Source of the DNA: Xanthomonas sp. F10
Lineage (GTDB): Bacteria; Pseudomonadota; Gammaproteobacteria; Xanthomonadales; Xanthomonadaceae
Direction: 5' to 3'
DNA: 64,000 nucleotides
Assembly: GCF_014206815.1 (NCBI RefSeq)
Contig: NZ_JACHNP010000002.1
Location: 1-64,000 of the forward strand
The translations under genes and the position numbers were made by a program. Positions 9,118-18,898 of this stretch are shown here, piece after piece (positions within the stretch are counted from its first letter, which is position 1; each line of letters starts with the position of its first letter). Below the pieces are notes generated by a model. It did not search any database. It saw only the letters and a list, made by a program, of their open reading frames with translations, and was not told where the DNA came from.

Positions 9118-9154
9118 GCCCGCAGTATAAGGCGCGGCCGTCGCCGCACGCGGC

Positions 9155-9847
9155 TCAGAACCCCTTGCGCTTGCGCAGCCGCCGCGCGATCGCCGCGCGC
9201 ACGTACAGCCCGTAGACCATGCCGAAGGCGAAGCCGGCCAGGTGCGCCGACCACGCCACCATGCCGAACGCCGGGCCGATGTAGGCGAACACCACCTGCA
9301 GCGCCGCCCAGGTGCCGATCAGCAGCGAGGCCGGGGCGCGCACGAACTCCAGGAACAGCCCCAGCGGCAGCACCACGCCGAGCTTGGCCCGCGGGAACAG
9401 CGCCAGATAGGTGCCGATCAGTGCCGAGACCGCGCCGCTGGCGCCGATGATGACCCGGTCCGGGGTGCCGATCGCGAACACCGCGGCTAGGTTGGAGATC
9501 GCCCCGCCGCCCAGGAACAGCAGCAGGAACCGCCACGGCCCCAGCACGCGCTCGGCCGGCAGGCCGAAGATCAGCAGGAACACCAGGTTGCCGAGCAGGT
9601 GCGACCAGTCGGCGTGCAGGAACAGCGCGGTGAACAGGCGCAGCACGCTGCCGTCCTGCACCGTGGCCAGCCAGTCGCGCGGGCTGCCGACCCCGGCCGA
9701 GAGCGCGCCCCAGTCCAGCCACAGGGTCGCGCGCGCCTCGTCGGGGCGGCTGATCGACCACAGGAAGGCCAGCCACATCGCCGCGAACAGCAGCGGGGTG
9801 GCCCAGCGCAGCGTGGTGCGTTCGCGGGAGGGGATGGAAACGAACAT
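9155..9847 (-). CDS. Rhomboid family intramembrane serine protease
   Basis: A 230-residue polytopic membrane protein with about six hydrophobic segments. The catalytic serine lies in GASGAVSALIG, preceded by a segment with HLLGNLVFLLIFG (HxxxN motif of TM2), and the catalytic His is in AHLAGFAFGMVYG. This is the complete GxSG...H dyad of active rhomboids, which cleave single-span membrane proteins within the bilayer. The ATG at 9847 lacks an obvious Shine-Dalgarno, so the exact start is less certain. Substrates are unknown. It lies 37 bp before DUF1820 on the same strand. Confidence 0.92.
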   Translation of the reverse strand: MFVSIPSRERTTLRWATPLLFAAMWLAFLWSISRPDEARATLWLDWGALSAGVGSPRDWLATVQDGSVLRLFTALFLHADWSHLLGNLVFLLIFGLPAERVLGPWRFLLLFLGGGAISNLAAVFAIGTPDRVIIGASGAVSALIGTYLALFPRAKLGVVLPLGLFLEFVRAPASLLIGTWAALQVVFAYIGPAFGMVAWSAHLAGFAFGMVYGLYVRAAIARRLRKRKGF

Positions 9848-9950
9848 GCGAGGAAAGGGAAGCAGGAGACCGCCAGGGACGCCACGATAACGGCTTCATC
9901 CGGCTGAACGCACGCCGACTCCACACGAACCTGAACGTATCATGTCGTTA

Positions 9951-9978
9951 TTGTTGAGTTAACGCGGAGGCGTATACT
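9951..9978 (+). promoter_or_regulatory. Candidate sigma70 promoter of the FadL-type porin gene
   Basis: TTGTTG (9951-9956), 16-bp spacer, TATACT (9973-9978), giving a leader of about 105 nt before the ATG at 10093. CGTAT (9971-9975) and ATACG (9982-9986) form an inverted repeat overlapping the -10 region, a possible repressor site. No known regulator motif is matched. Confidence 0.55.
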
Positions 9979-10092
9979 CGCATACGGCGTCGTATGTCGG
10001 GAGGGGACTCCGGCGCGCACTCCTGGGTCTTTTCGGCCCCGGCCTGCGCAGACGCGAACACAGACAATTCGTCTTCCGGAGAAAAACTAGCC

Positions 10093-11433
10093 ATGCAAAA
10101 CGCAACCCAGTTCGTCCGTTTCACCGCTCTGGCCGTCGGCATCGTCGGCGCGCTGGCCATGGGCCAGGCGCACGGCGCCGCGTTCCAGCTCAAGGAGAAC
10201 AGCGCCAAGGGCCTGGGCCGCGCCTTTGCCGGCTCCGGCAGCGCCCCCGGCGACGCGTCCATCATTGCCAACAACCCGGCCGGCATGCGCCAGCTCGACG
10301 GCAAGGTGTTCCAGGCCGACGTCAGCGCCATCCAGTTCTCGGCCAAGTACCAGGGCGACGGCGGCACCTATGCCACCGGCGCGCCGATCTCGGGCGGCCG
10401 CGGTGGCGACGCCGGCATGATCGCGCCGGTCCCGGCCGTGTACTTCCACATGCCGTTCGGCGAAAACAACAACATGCACTTCGGCACCTCGCTGACCGTG
10501 CCGTTCGGCTTCAAGACCGAATACGACCGCGACTGGGTCGGCCGCTACAACGGCGTGAAGACCGAACTGCAGGCGATCGACCTGAACTTCGCCTTCTCCT
10601 ACGACGTCAACCCGTACGTGTCGTTCGGCGCGTCGGTGTTCGCCGAGCGCCTGGACATCGATCTGACCAACGCCATCGACTTCGGCACCATCCTGGCCTC
10701 GCGCCGCGTGCCGGGCTTCGCGCCGGGCAGCGCCGACGGCTTCTCGCGCATCAAGGGCGACAACACCGAGGTCGGCTTCACCCTGGGCGGCCTGTTCAGC
10801 ATCGACGAGAACACCCACATCGGCTTCAGCTACCGGTCGCAGGTCGAGCACAAGATCACCGGCGGCGACGCCGACTTCACCGTGCCGGGCAATGCCGCCA
10901 CCGTGCTGGCCGTCGCCGCGCCGGGCACCTTCGTCGACACCAAGGGCCGCGCCACGGTCAAGCTGCCGGCCAGCGCCACCGCCAGCTTCACCCACAACAT
11001 CAACGAGCAGTGGACGGTGATGGCCGACGTCACCCGCACCGCCTGGAGCAAGTTCGACAAGGTCACCGTCGACTTCGCCTCCAACCAGCCCGACAGCGTG
11101 CTGGACTTCTCGTATCGCGACACCACCTTCGTGTCGCTGGGCGCCGACTACCGCATGAGCGACACGCTGACCCTGCGTGGCGGCCTGGCCTACGACCAGA
11201 CCCCGACCACCGACCGTCACCGCGACGTGCGCGTGCCGGATGCGAGCCGCAAGTGGGTCTCGCTGGGTCTGACCTGGAAGCCGTCCGAGCAGTCCGAGTA
11301 CAGCTTCGGCTACACCCACCTGTTCACCAGCGATCCGAGCATCGCCACCACCAGCGCCACCGGCAACACCCTGGTCGGCGACTACGACGTGAGCGGCAAC
11401 GTGCTGGCGGCTTCGGTCAACTACAAGTTCTGA
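10093..11433 (+). CDS. fadL: Outer-membrane transport protein, FadL/TodX family
   Basis: A 446-residue outer-membrane beta-barrel predicted to import long-chain fatty acids or other hydrophobic molecules. The signal peptide ends at GQAHG-AAFQ. The FadL N-terminal signature is present (AFQLKENSAKGLGRAFAGSG, then IIANNPAGM with the NPA motif), amphipathic strands alternate throughout, and the chain ends in an aromatic residue (SVNYKF), typical for BAM-dependent insertion. ATG 10093 follows GGAG in the leader; the open frame extends upstream only through the leader. Monocistronic: a strong promoter lies before it and a terminator directly behind. Confidence 0.93.
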   Translation: MQNATQFVRFTALAVGIVGALAMGQAHGAAFQLKENSAKGLGRAFAGSGSAPGDASIIANNPAGMRQLDGKVFQADVSAIQFSAKYQGDGGTYATGAPISGGRGGDAGMIAPVPAVYFHMPFGENNNMHFGTSLTVPFGFKTEYDRDWVGRYNGVKTELQAIDLNFAFSYDVNPYVSFGASVFAERLDIDLTNAIDFGTILASRRVPGFAPGSADGFSRIKGDNTEVGFTLGGLFSIDENTHIGFSYRSQVEHKITGGDADFTVPGNAATVLAVAAPGTFVDTKGRATVKLPASATASFTHNINEQWTVMADVTRTAWSKFDKVTVDFASNQPDSVLDFSYRDTTFVSLGADYRMSDTLTLRGGLAYDQTPTTDRHRDVRVPDASRKWVSLGLTWKPSEQSEYSFGYTHLFTSDPSIATTSATGNTLVGDYDVSGNVLAASVNYKF

Positions 11434-11456
11434 TCGCAGGCGCTTCACGGCTCACG

Positions 11457-11487
11457 AAAAAGCCCCGCTTCGGCGGGGCTTTTTTTG
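11457..11487. terminator. Bidirectional terminator between fadL and putA
   Basis: Stem AGCCCCGC (11461-11468) / GCGGGGCT (11473-11480) with loop TTCG. It is flanked by A5 on the left and T7 on the right, so it can stop the rightward porin transcript and, read on the other strand, the leftward putA transcript. Confidence 0.9.
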
Positions 11488-11574
11488 TGCCTGTCCGCGG
11501 CGTGCGGTGCGCGCCGCGGCAGGCCGGGCGGTCGGCGCAGGTTCCGGGGGGAATGCTGCGCCGAGATAGGCCGG

Positions 11575-14500
11575 TCAGTCGCCCAGGGTCAGCAGCGAGG
11601 CGTTGCCGCCGGCGGCGGTGGTGTTGACCGTCACCACCTTTTCGGTGGCGAAGCGCAGCAGGTAGTGCGGGCCGCCGGCCTTGGGGCCGGTGCCGGACAG
11701 GCCCTGGCCGCCGAACGGCTGCACGCCGACCACCGCGCCGATCTGGTTGCGGTTGACGTAGACGTTGCCCACCGCCACGCGCGAGGCGATGCGCTCGATG
11801 GTCTCGTCGATGCGCGAATGCACGCCCAGGGTCAGGCCGTAGCCGGTGGCGTTGATCTGGTCGATCACCGCATCGAGTTGGTCGGCCTTCCAGCGGATCA
11901 CGTGCAGTACCGGGCCGAAGATCTCGCGCTGCAACTGCGCCAGCGACTGCAGCTCGTAGGCGCGCGGGGCGAAGAAGCTGCCGTGCGCGGTGGCGGCGTC
12001 GGTCGCGGCGACGGCGATGGCGCGCGCCTCGCGGTCCATGCGTGCGGCATGATCGGTGAGGATCTGCAGCGCGTCGGCATCGATCACCGGGCCGACGTCG
12101 GTGGACAGCAGGCCGGGATCGCCGACCTTCAGTTCGGCCATGGCGCCGGCCAGCATGGTCATCACCTTGTCGGCGATGTCGTCCTGCACGAACAGCACGC
12201 GCGCGGCCGAGCAGCGCTGGCCGGCGGAGATGAAGGCGCTGGAGATCGCGTCCTTGACCACCGCCTCGGGCAGCGACGAGGAATCGGCGATGAAGGCGTT
12301 CTGGCCGCCGGTCTCGGCGATCAGCACGCCGATGGCGGCATCGCGCGCGGCCAGCGCGCGGTTGATCGCGCGGGCGGTCTCGGTGGAGCCGGTGAAGGCG
12401 ACGCCGGCCACGCGCGCGTCGCGGGTCAGTGCGGCGCCGACGGTGGCGCCGTCGCCGGGCAGGAACTGCACCACCGCCTCCGGCACGCCGGCTTCGTGCA
12501 GCAGCTTCACCGCGGCATGGCCGACCAGGTTGGTCTGCTCGGCCGGCTTGGCGATGACGCTGTTGCCGGCGGCCAGCGCCGCGGCGACCTGGCCGAGGAA
12601 GATGGCCAGCGGGAAGTTCCACGGGCTGATGCACACGAACACGCCGCGGCCGTGCAGCTGCAGCTCGTTGGATTCGCCGGTCGGCCCGGGCAGGCGCTCG
12701 GGGGCGCCGAACTGCGCGCGCGCCTGGCCGGCGTAGTAGCGCAGGAAGTCCACCGCCTCGCGCACTTCGGCCACGCCGTCGGGCAGGGTCTTGCCGGCTT
12801 CCTTGACGCACAGCGCCATGAACTCGGGCATGCGCGCTTCCAGCAGGTCGGCGGCGTGTTCGAGGATGGTGGCGCGGCTGGCGGCCGGGGTGCGGTTCCA
12901 GGCCGGATAGGCGGCTGCGGCATTGCTCAGTGCCTTCTCCACGGTGGCGGCATCGGCCGGCTTCCAGTGGCCGACGATCTGGCGGCGGTCGGCCGGGTTG
13001 GCGACCGGCAGCGCATCGCCGGCGATCACCGCGCCGGGCACCAGCGGCGCGGCGTGCCAGGGCTTGAGCGCGGTGTTGAGCTGGTCGGCCAGCGCGCGCA
13101 GATCGTTGTCGTTGGCGAGGTTGGCGCCCATGGAGTTCTTCCTGTTGTGGTTCTGGCTGCGCAGCAGATCGACCGGCAGCGGAATCTTCGGATGCGGGAT
13201 GGAGGCGAATGCGGACACGGCCTCGACCGGGTCGCGGATCAGGTCTTCGATGGCCACGTCTTCGTCGGTGATGCGGTTGACGAAACTGGAGTTGGCGCCG
13301 TTCTCCAGCAGGCGCCGCACCAGGTACGGCAGCAGGTCCTCGTGTGAGCCCACCGGCGCGTACACGCGGCAGGGCACGCCGAGGCGGTCGGCGGGGATCA
13401 CTTCGGCGTAGAGGTCGTCGCCCATGCCGTGCAGCTTCTGGTGCTCGTAGTCGCGGCCGCCGGCGATGGCCCGCACCGCGGCGATGGTCTGCGCGTTGTG
13501 GGTGGCGAACATCGGGTACAGCGCGTCGCTGTGCGCGAACAGGCGCTTGGCGCAGGCCAGGTAGGACACGTCGGTGTTCTGCTTGCGGGTGAACACCGGA
13601 TAGCCCGGGTGACCCTCGACCTGCGCGCGCTTGATCTCCGCGTCCCAGTACGCGCCCTTGACCAGGCGCACCGGGATGCGGCGGCCGACGCGGCGCGCCA
13701 GGTCGGCGAGGAAATCGATCGTGTACGGGGTGCGCTTCTGGTACGCCTGCACCGCCAGGCCGTAGCCCTCCCAGCCGTCCAGCGAGGGATCGGAGAAGGT
13801 GGCCTCGATGATGTCCAGCGACAGTTCCAGGCGGTCGGCTTCTTCGGCATCGACCGTGTAGCCGATGCCGTAGGACTTGGCCAGCTGCGCCAGTTCCAGC
13901 ACGCCCGGCACCAGCTCGGCCATCACCCGCGCGCGCTTGGCGTGCTCGTAGCGCGGGTACAGCGCCGAGAGCTTGATCGAGATGCTGGGCGCGGCGAACA
14001 CCGCGTCCTTGCCGCCCTGCTGGCGCTGCGCGGCGAAATGCCTGCCGATGGCGTGGATCGCCTGGCGGTAGGCATCGAGGTAGCGCTGCGCGTCCTTCAT
14101 GGTCAGCGCGCCTTCGCCGAGCATGTCGAACGAATAGCGGTAGTGGGCGTTGTCGCCCTTCTTCGAGCGGGTCAGCGCCTCGCCGATGGTCCGGCCCATC
14201 ACGAACTGGTGGCCCATGATCTTCATCGCCTGGCGCACCGCCAGGCGGATCACCGGCTCGCCGACGCGGCCGATCAGGCGCTTGAACGCGCCGGACACGT
14301 CGGCCCGGGTGAGATCGTTGATCTGCACCAGCTTGCCGGTGAGCATCAGGCCCCAGGTCGAGGCATTGACGAGAATCGAGTCGCTCTCGCCCATGTGCTT
14401 CTTCCAGTCCGCATCGCCGAGCTTGTCGCGGATCAGCTTGTCGGCGGTGTCCTGGTCTGGGATGCGCAGCAGCGCTTCGGCCACGCACATCAGCAGCACG

Positions 14501-14802
14501 CCTTCCTCGCTGCCGAGGTCGTACTGGCGCATGAAGGCTTCGATCGCGCCCTGGTCCTGGGCGCGGGCGCGCACCCGGGTGACCAGGTCGGCGGCCAGCG
14601 CCTGCACCTTGGCCTGGTCGGCCGCGGGCAGGCGCGCCTGCTCGAGCAGTTCGCGCACGTGTTCGGCTTCGTCCTTGAGCCAGGCAGCGGTGATCGCCGC
14701 GCGCAGGGCCTGCGGCGCGGGCGGGAGTTCGGGGGACAGCAAGGGCGAAGGGGACGCGGACGGCATCGCCGGAACAGAGCCGGCGCCAGGCAGAGCGTTC
14801 AT
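11575..14802 (-). CDS. putA: Bifunctional proline dehydrogenase / L-glutamate-gamma-semialdehyde dehydrogenase PutA
   Basis: Oxidises proline to glutamate in two steps: an FAD proline dehydrogenase in the N-terminal half and an NAD aldehyde dehydrogenase in the C-terminal half, with substrate channelling. About 1075 residues. PRODH features: SIKLSALYPRYEHAKR, LVKGAYWDAEIKRAQVEGHP, FATHNAQT and YEHQKLHGMGDDLY. ALDH features: ISPWNFPLAIFLGQ, AFTGSTETARAIN, AETGGQNAF (Glu) and SAGQRCSAARVLF (catalytic Cys). The N-terminus lacks the ribbon-helix-helix of trifunctional PutA, so it should not repress its own gene. Three in-frame starts (14832, 14802, 14766) all lack a clear Shine-Dalgarno; 14802 is a compromise. 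It shares a bidirectional terminator with the fadL-like gene. Confidence 0.95.
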   Translation of the reverse strand: MNALPGAGSVPAMPSASPSPLLSPELPPAPQALRAAITAAWLKDEAEHVRELLEQARLPAADQAKVQALAADLVTRVRARAQDQGAIEAFMRQYDLGSEEGVLLMCVAEALLRIPDQDTADKLIRDKLGDADWKKHMGESDSILVNASTWGLMLTGKLVQINDLTRADVSGAFKRLIGRVGEPVIRLAVRQAMKIMGHQFVMGRTIGEALTRSKKGDNAHYRYSFDMLGEGALTMKDAQRYLDAYRQAIHAIGRHFAAQRQQGGKDAVFAAPSISIKLSALYPRYEHAKRARVMAELVPGVLELAQLAKSYGIGYTVDAEEADRLELSLDIIEATFSDPSLDGWEGYGLAVQAYQKRTPYTIDFLADLARRVGRRIPVRLVKGAYWDAEIKRAQVEGHPGYPVFTRKQNTDVSYLACAKRLFAHSDALYPMFATHNAQTIAAVRAIAGGRDYEHQKLHGMGDDLYAEVIPADRLGVPCRVYAPVGSHEDLLPYLVRRLLENGANSSFVNRITDEDVAIEDLIRDPVEAVSAFASIPHPKIPLPVDLLRSQNHNRKNSMGANLANDNDLRALADQLNTALKPWHAAPLVPGAVIAGDALPVANPADRRQIVGHWKPADAATVEKALSNAAAAYPAWNRTPAASRATILEHAADLLEARMPEFMALCVKEAGKTLPDGVAEVREAVDFLRYYAGQARAQFGAPERLPGPTGESNELQLHGRGVFVCISPWNFPLAIFLGQVAAALAAGNSVIAKPAEQTNLVGHAAVKLLHEAGVPEAVVQFLPGDGATVGAALTRDARVAGVAFTGSTETARAINRALAARDAAIGVLIAETGGQNAFIADSSSLPEAVVKDAISSAFISAGQRCSAARVLFVQDDIADKVMTMLAGAMAELKVGDPGLLSTDVGPVIDADALQILTDHAARMDREARAIAVAATDAATAHGSFFAPRAYELQSLAQLQREIFGPVLHVIRWKADQLDAVIDQINATGYGLTLGVHSRIDETIERIASRVAVGNVYVNRNQIGAVVGVQPFGGQGLSGTGPKAGGPHYLLRFATEKVVTVNTTAAGGNASLLTLGD

Positions 14803-15029
14803 GCGGGAAAGGCCAGGGACAGAGCCCACCATTTTATGTCAGCGCCTGCACGCGCAGGGCGTCGCCGGCATCGTCGCGATGCCGGCGGCAGCGTCCAGGC
14901 TGAACGCGAATCTGGTTGCGCTGCAGCATTTTTTGTGGTGAACGCGCGCTTGCCGCCGCGCAGGCCCGGGGCTACCATCCAGGCGTGCTCGCGGCTCGGG
15001 GCGCGAGCGGTTCGGAAGCGCGGTTCGAC

Positions 15030-15506
15030 ATGATCGAAATGTTTCCGTTTTCTCCGGAGGGGTCGGGTACGCAGCTGCGGCTGCGACCGCCGCGGGCGTT
15101 GAATGCCCGGCAATTCGTTCTGTTGTTCGTCGCACTGGCCGGGGCGATGTGGGCCGTGGCTGGGCTGGGGTGGCTCGCCGGCAACGTGTTCGCGCCTGCG
15201 TTCGCTCTGTTGCACAGCATCGTGGTGGCGCTCGCGCTGCATTGGTCGTGGCGCGGCGGCGAGCGCGAAGAGGATATCCGGGTGGGTCCGGCCTGCGTGG
15301 AAGTGACCCGTCCGAATGCAGGAACGCCGGCGTTCCGGGCCCATCCGCATTGGGTGCGGTTGCGGATCGAAGGCGACGACAGGGTGGTGCTGGCATCCAG
15401 CGGCAAGCAGGTCCGGGTCGGCGAGTTCCTCGGCCCCGACGAACGCCGGCAACTGGCGCAGACCCTGGAAGGCTTGCTCGCGGCCGTGACCGGCCGCAAC
15501 CGATGA
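15030..15506 (+). CDS. DUF2244 domain protein of the cox cluster
   Basis: A 158-residue integral membrane protein, MIEMFPFSPEGSG..., with two adjacent transmembrane helices at about residues 25-70 (LFVALAGAMWAVAGLGW and FALLHSIVVALALHW) and a C-terminal beta-rich domain (VEVTRPN to VRVGEFLGPDERRQLAQ). DUF2244 proteins commonly sit beside cytochrome oxidase genes; their role is unknown. ATG 15030 is preferred over an upstream in-frame ATG because the extra 38 residues look non-coding. It lies 20 bp before coxB and probably heads the operon. Confidence 0.82.
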   Translation: MIEMFPFSPEGSGTQLRLRPPRALNARQFVLLFVALAGAMWAVAGLGWLAGNVFAPAFALLHSIVVALALHWSWRGGEREEDIRVGPACVEVTRPNAGTPAFRAHPHWVRLRIEGDDRVVLASSGKQVRVGEFLGPDERRQLAQTLEGLLAAVTGRNR

Positions 15507-15526
15507 CGCTCCAAGGGGTCTAGGCA

Positions 15527-16519
15527 ATGAAGCAACGCGGCGGGTGGGTGCAACAGGCGGTCAGGGGCGGGATGGCGTTGGCGGCGGCGATGGCCGCACC
15601 GCTGGCGTGGGCGCAGTCGGCCGATCCCAAGCCGTGGCAGCTCAACATGGGCAGGGGCGTCACCCAGAGCGCGCGCAACGCCTACGACGCGCACATGGTC
15701 GCGTTGTGGGTCTGCGTGGTCATCGGCGTGCTGGTGTTCGGCGCGATGGCCTATGCGATCTTCAAGTTCCGCAAGTCCAAGGGCGCGGTGCCGGCGCAGT
15801 TCAGCCACAACACCAAGGCCGAGATCGTGTGGACGGTGATCCCGGTGCTGATCCTGATCGTGATGGCGTGGCCCGCCACGGCCAAGCTCATCGCGATGTA
15901 CGACACCCGCGATGCCGAGATGACGGTGAAGGTCACCGGCTACCAGTGGATGTGGCGCTACGAATACCTGGGCGAGAACGTGACGTTCACCAGCCGCCTG
16001 GCGCGCAGTTCCGATCGCCTGCGGCAGAGCGGTGCGGTGCCCACTGTCGAGCACGACCCGCACTACCTGCTGGACGTGGACAACCGGCTGGTGCTGCCGG
16101 TGAATACCAAGGTGCGTTTCGTCATCACCGCCGACGACGTCATCCACGCCTGGTGGGTGCCGGCACTTGGGTGGAAGCAGGACGCCATCCCCGGGATCAT
16201 CAACGAGGCCTGGACCAGCATCGACACCCCCGGCGTGTACCGCGGCCAGTGCGCCGAACTGTGCGGCAAGGACCATGGCTTCATGCCGATCGTGGTCGAG
16301 GCAGTGAGCAAGCAGGACTTCCAGAAGTGGCTGGCATCGCGCAAGCCGGCGCCCGCCGCCGCGCCTGCGCCGGCCACGCCGACGGCGGCTCCGGCGGCCG
16401 CGCCGGCCACGGCCGCACCCGCTGCCGCGCCCGCCGATGCCCAGGCGCCGGCAGCGCCGCCGCAGGCGCGGCTGTCGCGTCCCCGTTCCGACTCGCACCC
16501 GTTCGTGCAAGCCGCCTGA
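15527..16519 (+). CDS. coxB: Cytochrome c oxidase subunit II
   Basis: The CuA-bearing subunit that accepts electrons from cytochrome c. 330 residues: signal peptide (cut after LAWAQ), two transmembrane helices near residues 60-80 and 105-125, then a periplasmic cupredoxin domain with the CuA loop YRGQCAELCGKDHGFMPI (two Cys, His, Met) and the electron-entry stretch YQWMWRYEY. It ends in an Ala/Pro-rich tail of about 70 residues in place of the extra cytochrome c domain some bacteria carry. AAGGGG precedes the ATG. Second gene of the cox operon. Confidence 0.96.
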   Translation: MKQRGGWVQQAVRGGMALAAAMAAPLAWAQSADPKPWQLNMGRGVTQSARNAYDAHMVALWVCVVIGVLVFGAMAYAIFKFRKSKGAVPAQFSHNTKAEIVWTVIPVLILIVMAWPATAKLIAMYDTRDAEMTVKVTGYQWMWRYEYLGENVTFTSRLARSSDRLRQSGAVPTVEHDPHYLLDVDNRLVLPVNTKVRFVITADDVIHAWWVPALGWKQDAIPGIINEAWTSIDTPGVYRGQCAELCGKDHGFMPIVVEAVSKQDFQKWLASRKPAPAAAPAPATPTAAPAAAPATAAPAAAPADAQAPAAPPQARLSRPRSDSHPFVQAA

Positions 16520-16550
16520 TCTCCAGCATTCCTTTCCTGAGGTAGCCGCC

Positions 16551-18161
16551 ATGGCCCATTCGGCAGTCGATCACCACGACGAGCACGGGCATCAGCAGAG
16601 CTTCGTCGAGCGTTGGTTCTTCTCCACCAACCACAAGGACATCGGCACGCTGTACCTGCTTTTCAGCTTCACCATGTTCGTCATCGGTGCGGCGATGAGC
16701 GTGGTGATCCGCGCCGAACTGGCGCAGCCGGGCCTGCAGTTCGTCAAGCCCGAGTTCTTCAACCAGATGACCACCGTGCACGCGCTGGTGATGATCTTCG
16801 GCGGGGTGATGCCGGCCTTCGTCGGCCTGGCCAACTGGATGATCCCGCTGCAGATCGGCGCGCCGGACATGGCGCTGCCGCGCATGAACAACTGGTCGTT
16901 CTGGTTGCTGCCGGTGGCTTTCACCCTGCTGCTGCTGACCCTGTTCCTGCCCGGCGGCGCGCCGGCCGGTGGCTGGACCATGTACCCGCCGCTGATGCTG
17001 CAGGGCGGCTACAACGTCGCGTTCTCGGTGTTCGCCATCCACGTCGCCGGCATCAGCTCGATCATGGGCGCGATCAACATCATCGCCACCGTGCTGAACA
17101 TGCGCGCGCCGGGCATCGACCTGCTGAAGATGCCGATCTTCTGCTGGGCCTGGCTGATCACCGCGTTCCTGCTGATCGCGGTGATGCCGGTGCTGGCCGG
17201 CGCGGTGACCATGCTGCTCACCGACAAGTTCTTCGGCACCTCGTTCTTCAATGCCGCCGGCGGCGGCGACCCGGTGATGTACCAGCACATCTTCTGGTTC
17301 TTCGGGCATCCCGAGGTCTACATCATGATCCTGCCGGCGTTCGGCGTGATCAGCGAAATCATCCCGACCTTCAGCCGCAAGCCGCTGTTCGGCTACCAGG
17401 CGATGGTCTACGCGATCGCGGCGATCGCGTTCCTGAGCTTCATCGTCTGGGCCCACCACATGTTCACCGTGGGTATGCCGCTGGGCGGCGAGATCTACTT
17501 CATGTTCGCCACCATGCTCATCTCCATCCCCACCGGGGTGAAGGTGTTCAACTGGGTCAGCACCATGTGGCAGGGCTCGATGACCTTCGAATCGCCGATG
17601 CTGTGGGCCATCGCCTTCGTCATCCTGTTCACCATCGGCGGTTTCTCCGGGCTGATGCTGGCGATCGTGCCGGCCGACTTCCAGTACCACGACACCTATT
17701 TCGTGGTCGCGCACTTCCACTACGTGCTGGTCACCGGCGCGGTGTTCGCGCTGATCGCGGCGGTGTACTACTGGTGGCCGAAGTGGACCGGGCGCATGTA
17801 CAACGAGGCCTGGGCCAAGTTCCATTTCTGGTGGACGATGCTGTTCGTCAACCTGCTGTTCTTCCCGCAGCACTTCCTCGGCCTGGCCGGCATGCCGCGG
17901 CGCATCCCCGACTACAACGTGGTGTTCGCCGACTGGAACCTGGTCAGCTCGATCGGTGCGTTCGGCATGTTCGTCACCCCGTTCCTGATGGCCGGCATCC
18001 TGCTGGCGTCGCTGCGCAACGGCGCGCGCGCCGAAGCGCGCTCGTGGGAAGGCGCGCGCGGCCTGGAGTGGACGGTGCCGTCGCCGGCGCCGGCGCATAC
18101 CTTCACCCTGCCGCCGGTGCTCAAGCCCGGCGACCTGGCCCACGACGACATCAGCCACTGA
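16551..18161 (+). CDS. ctaD: Cytochrome c oxidase subunit I (aa3 type)
   Basis: The catalytic 12-helix subunit holding haem a and the haem a3-CuB site. 536 residues starting [18 protein letters not shown]. Ligand motifs are intact: [10 protein letters not shown] (haem a His), [15 protein letters not shown] (CuB His and cross-linked Tyr), WAHHMFTVG (the two other CuB His), and VAHFHYVLV (haem a3 and haem a His). GHPEVY with its downstream Tyr marks an A-type oxidase. The stop TGA shares its last base with the ATG of the following small gene, so the two are translationally coupled. Confidence 0.97.
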   Translation: MAHSAVDHHDEHGHQQSFVERWFFSTNHKDIGTLYLLFSFTMFVIGAAMSVVIRAELAQPGLQFVKPEFFNQMTTVHALVMIFGGVMPAFVGLANWMIPLQIGAPDMALPRMNNWSFWLLPVAFTLLLLTLFLPGGAPAGGWTMYPPLMLQGGYNVAFSVFAIHVAGISSIMGAINIIATVLNMRAPGIDLLKMPIFCWAWLITAFLLIAVMPVLAGAVTMLLTDKFFGTSFFNAAGGGDPVMYQHIFWFFGHPEVYIMILPAFGVISEIIPTFSRKPLFGYQAMVYAIAAIAFLSFIVWAHHMFTVGMPLGGEIYFMFATMLISIPTGVKVFNWVSTMWQGSMTFESPMLWAIAFVILFTIGGFSGLMLAIVPADFQYHDTYFVVAHFHYVLVTGAVFALIAAVYYWWPKWTGRMYNEAWAKFHFWWTMLFVNLLFFPQHFLGLAGMPRRIPDYNVVFADWNLVSSIGAFGMFVTPFLMAGILLASLRNGARAEARSWEGARGLEWTVPSPAPAHTFTLPPVLKPGDLAHDDISH

Positions 18162-18292
18162 TGACCGCGCAACCGCCGCTCGACGACCTGGTCCTGCGCC
18201 GCAAGCGTGCGGCGCGCACCGCGCTGGTGGTCGGCGCGGTGGCGCTGGCGATCTATGTCGGCTTCATCCTCACCGGGGTGCTGGGCCGATGA
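18161..18292 (+). CDS. 43-residue single-span protein between ctaD and ctaG
   Basis: [20 protein letters not shown] leads into one hydrophobic helix ([22 protein letters not shown]). The charged stretch RRKRAAR before the helix predicts an N-in orientation. The gene overlaps the ctaD stop by one base and the ctaG start by four (ATGA), so it is plainly part of the operon. Comparable tiny proteins between coxA and ctaG in betaproteobacteria are annotated as small oxidase assembly proteins; I infer a similar role here. It is too short for most gene callers. Confidence 0.8.
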   Translation: MTAQPPLDDLVLRRKRAARTALVVGAVALAIYVGFILTGVLGR

Positions 18293-18879
18293 ACGCGCCG
18301 GCGCCGCAGGTGCACAGCAGCGCCGGGCTGTTCAAGCTGGTCGGCGTGGCGCTGGCGGTGTTCCTGCTGACCTTCTCGCTGGTGCCGCTGTACCGCATCG
18401 CCTGCGAGAAGGTGTTCGGCGTGCGCCTGGAGCGCGGCCCGGGCGAAGGTCCGCAGGCCGGCAAGCCACTGGCGGGCAAGCGCACGGTCACGGTGCAGTT
18501 CGATGGCGGCGTGAACTCCAAGCTGCCGTGGTCGTTCCATCCGGAGCAGCTGACCATGCAGGTGGTGCCGGGCGAGCTCAACGAGGCGCTGTACTACGCG
18601 CACAACGATGGCGCGCACGCCATCGTCGGCAGCGCGGTGCCGTCGGTGGCGCCGGCGCGCGCCTCCGGCTACTTCACCAAGACCGAGTGCTTCTGCTTCA
18701 CCGCGCAGACCCTGCAGGCCGGCGAGAAGCGCGACATGCCGGTGCGTTTCATCGTCGATCCGAATCTGCCGCGCGACATCACCACCATCACCCTGTCCTA
18801 CACCTTCTACAAGAACGATGCGCTGAGCGCGGAACTGGGATCGCCGAAACTGGCCGGTTCCGCGCGCGCGGCTCCCTGA
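18289..18879 (+). CDS. ctaG: Cytochrome c oxidase assembly protein CtaG/Cox11
   Basis: Delivers copper to the CuB site of subunit I. 196 residues with one N-terminal transmembrane helix ([19 protein letters not shown]) followed by IACEKVFG and a periplasmic immunoglobulin-like domain. The copper-binding motif CFCF is present in [12 protein letters not shown], together with the usual [13 protein letters not shown] and [15 protein letters not shown] segments. The start overlaps the preceding small gene by 4 bp. Confidence 0.96.
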   Translation: MNAPAPQVHSSAGLFKLVGVALAVFLLTFSLVPLYRIACEKVFGVRLERGPGEGPQAGKPLAGKRTVTVQFDGGVNSKLPWSFHPEQLTMQVVPGELNEALYYAHNDGAHAIVGSAVPSVAPARASGYFTKTECFCFTAQTLQAGEKRDMPVRFIVDPNLPRDITTITLSYTFYKNDALSAELGSPKLAGSARAAP

Positions 18880-18898
18880 CCCGACCGGAATGCCTGCC

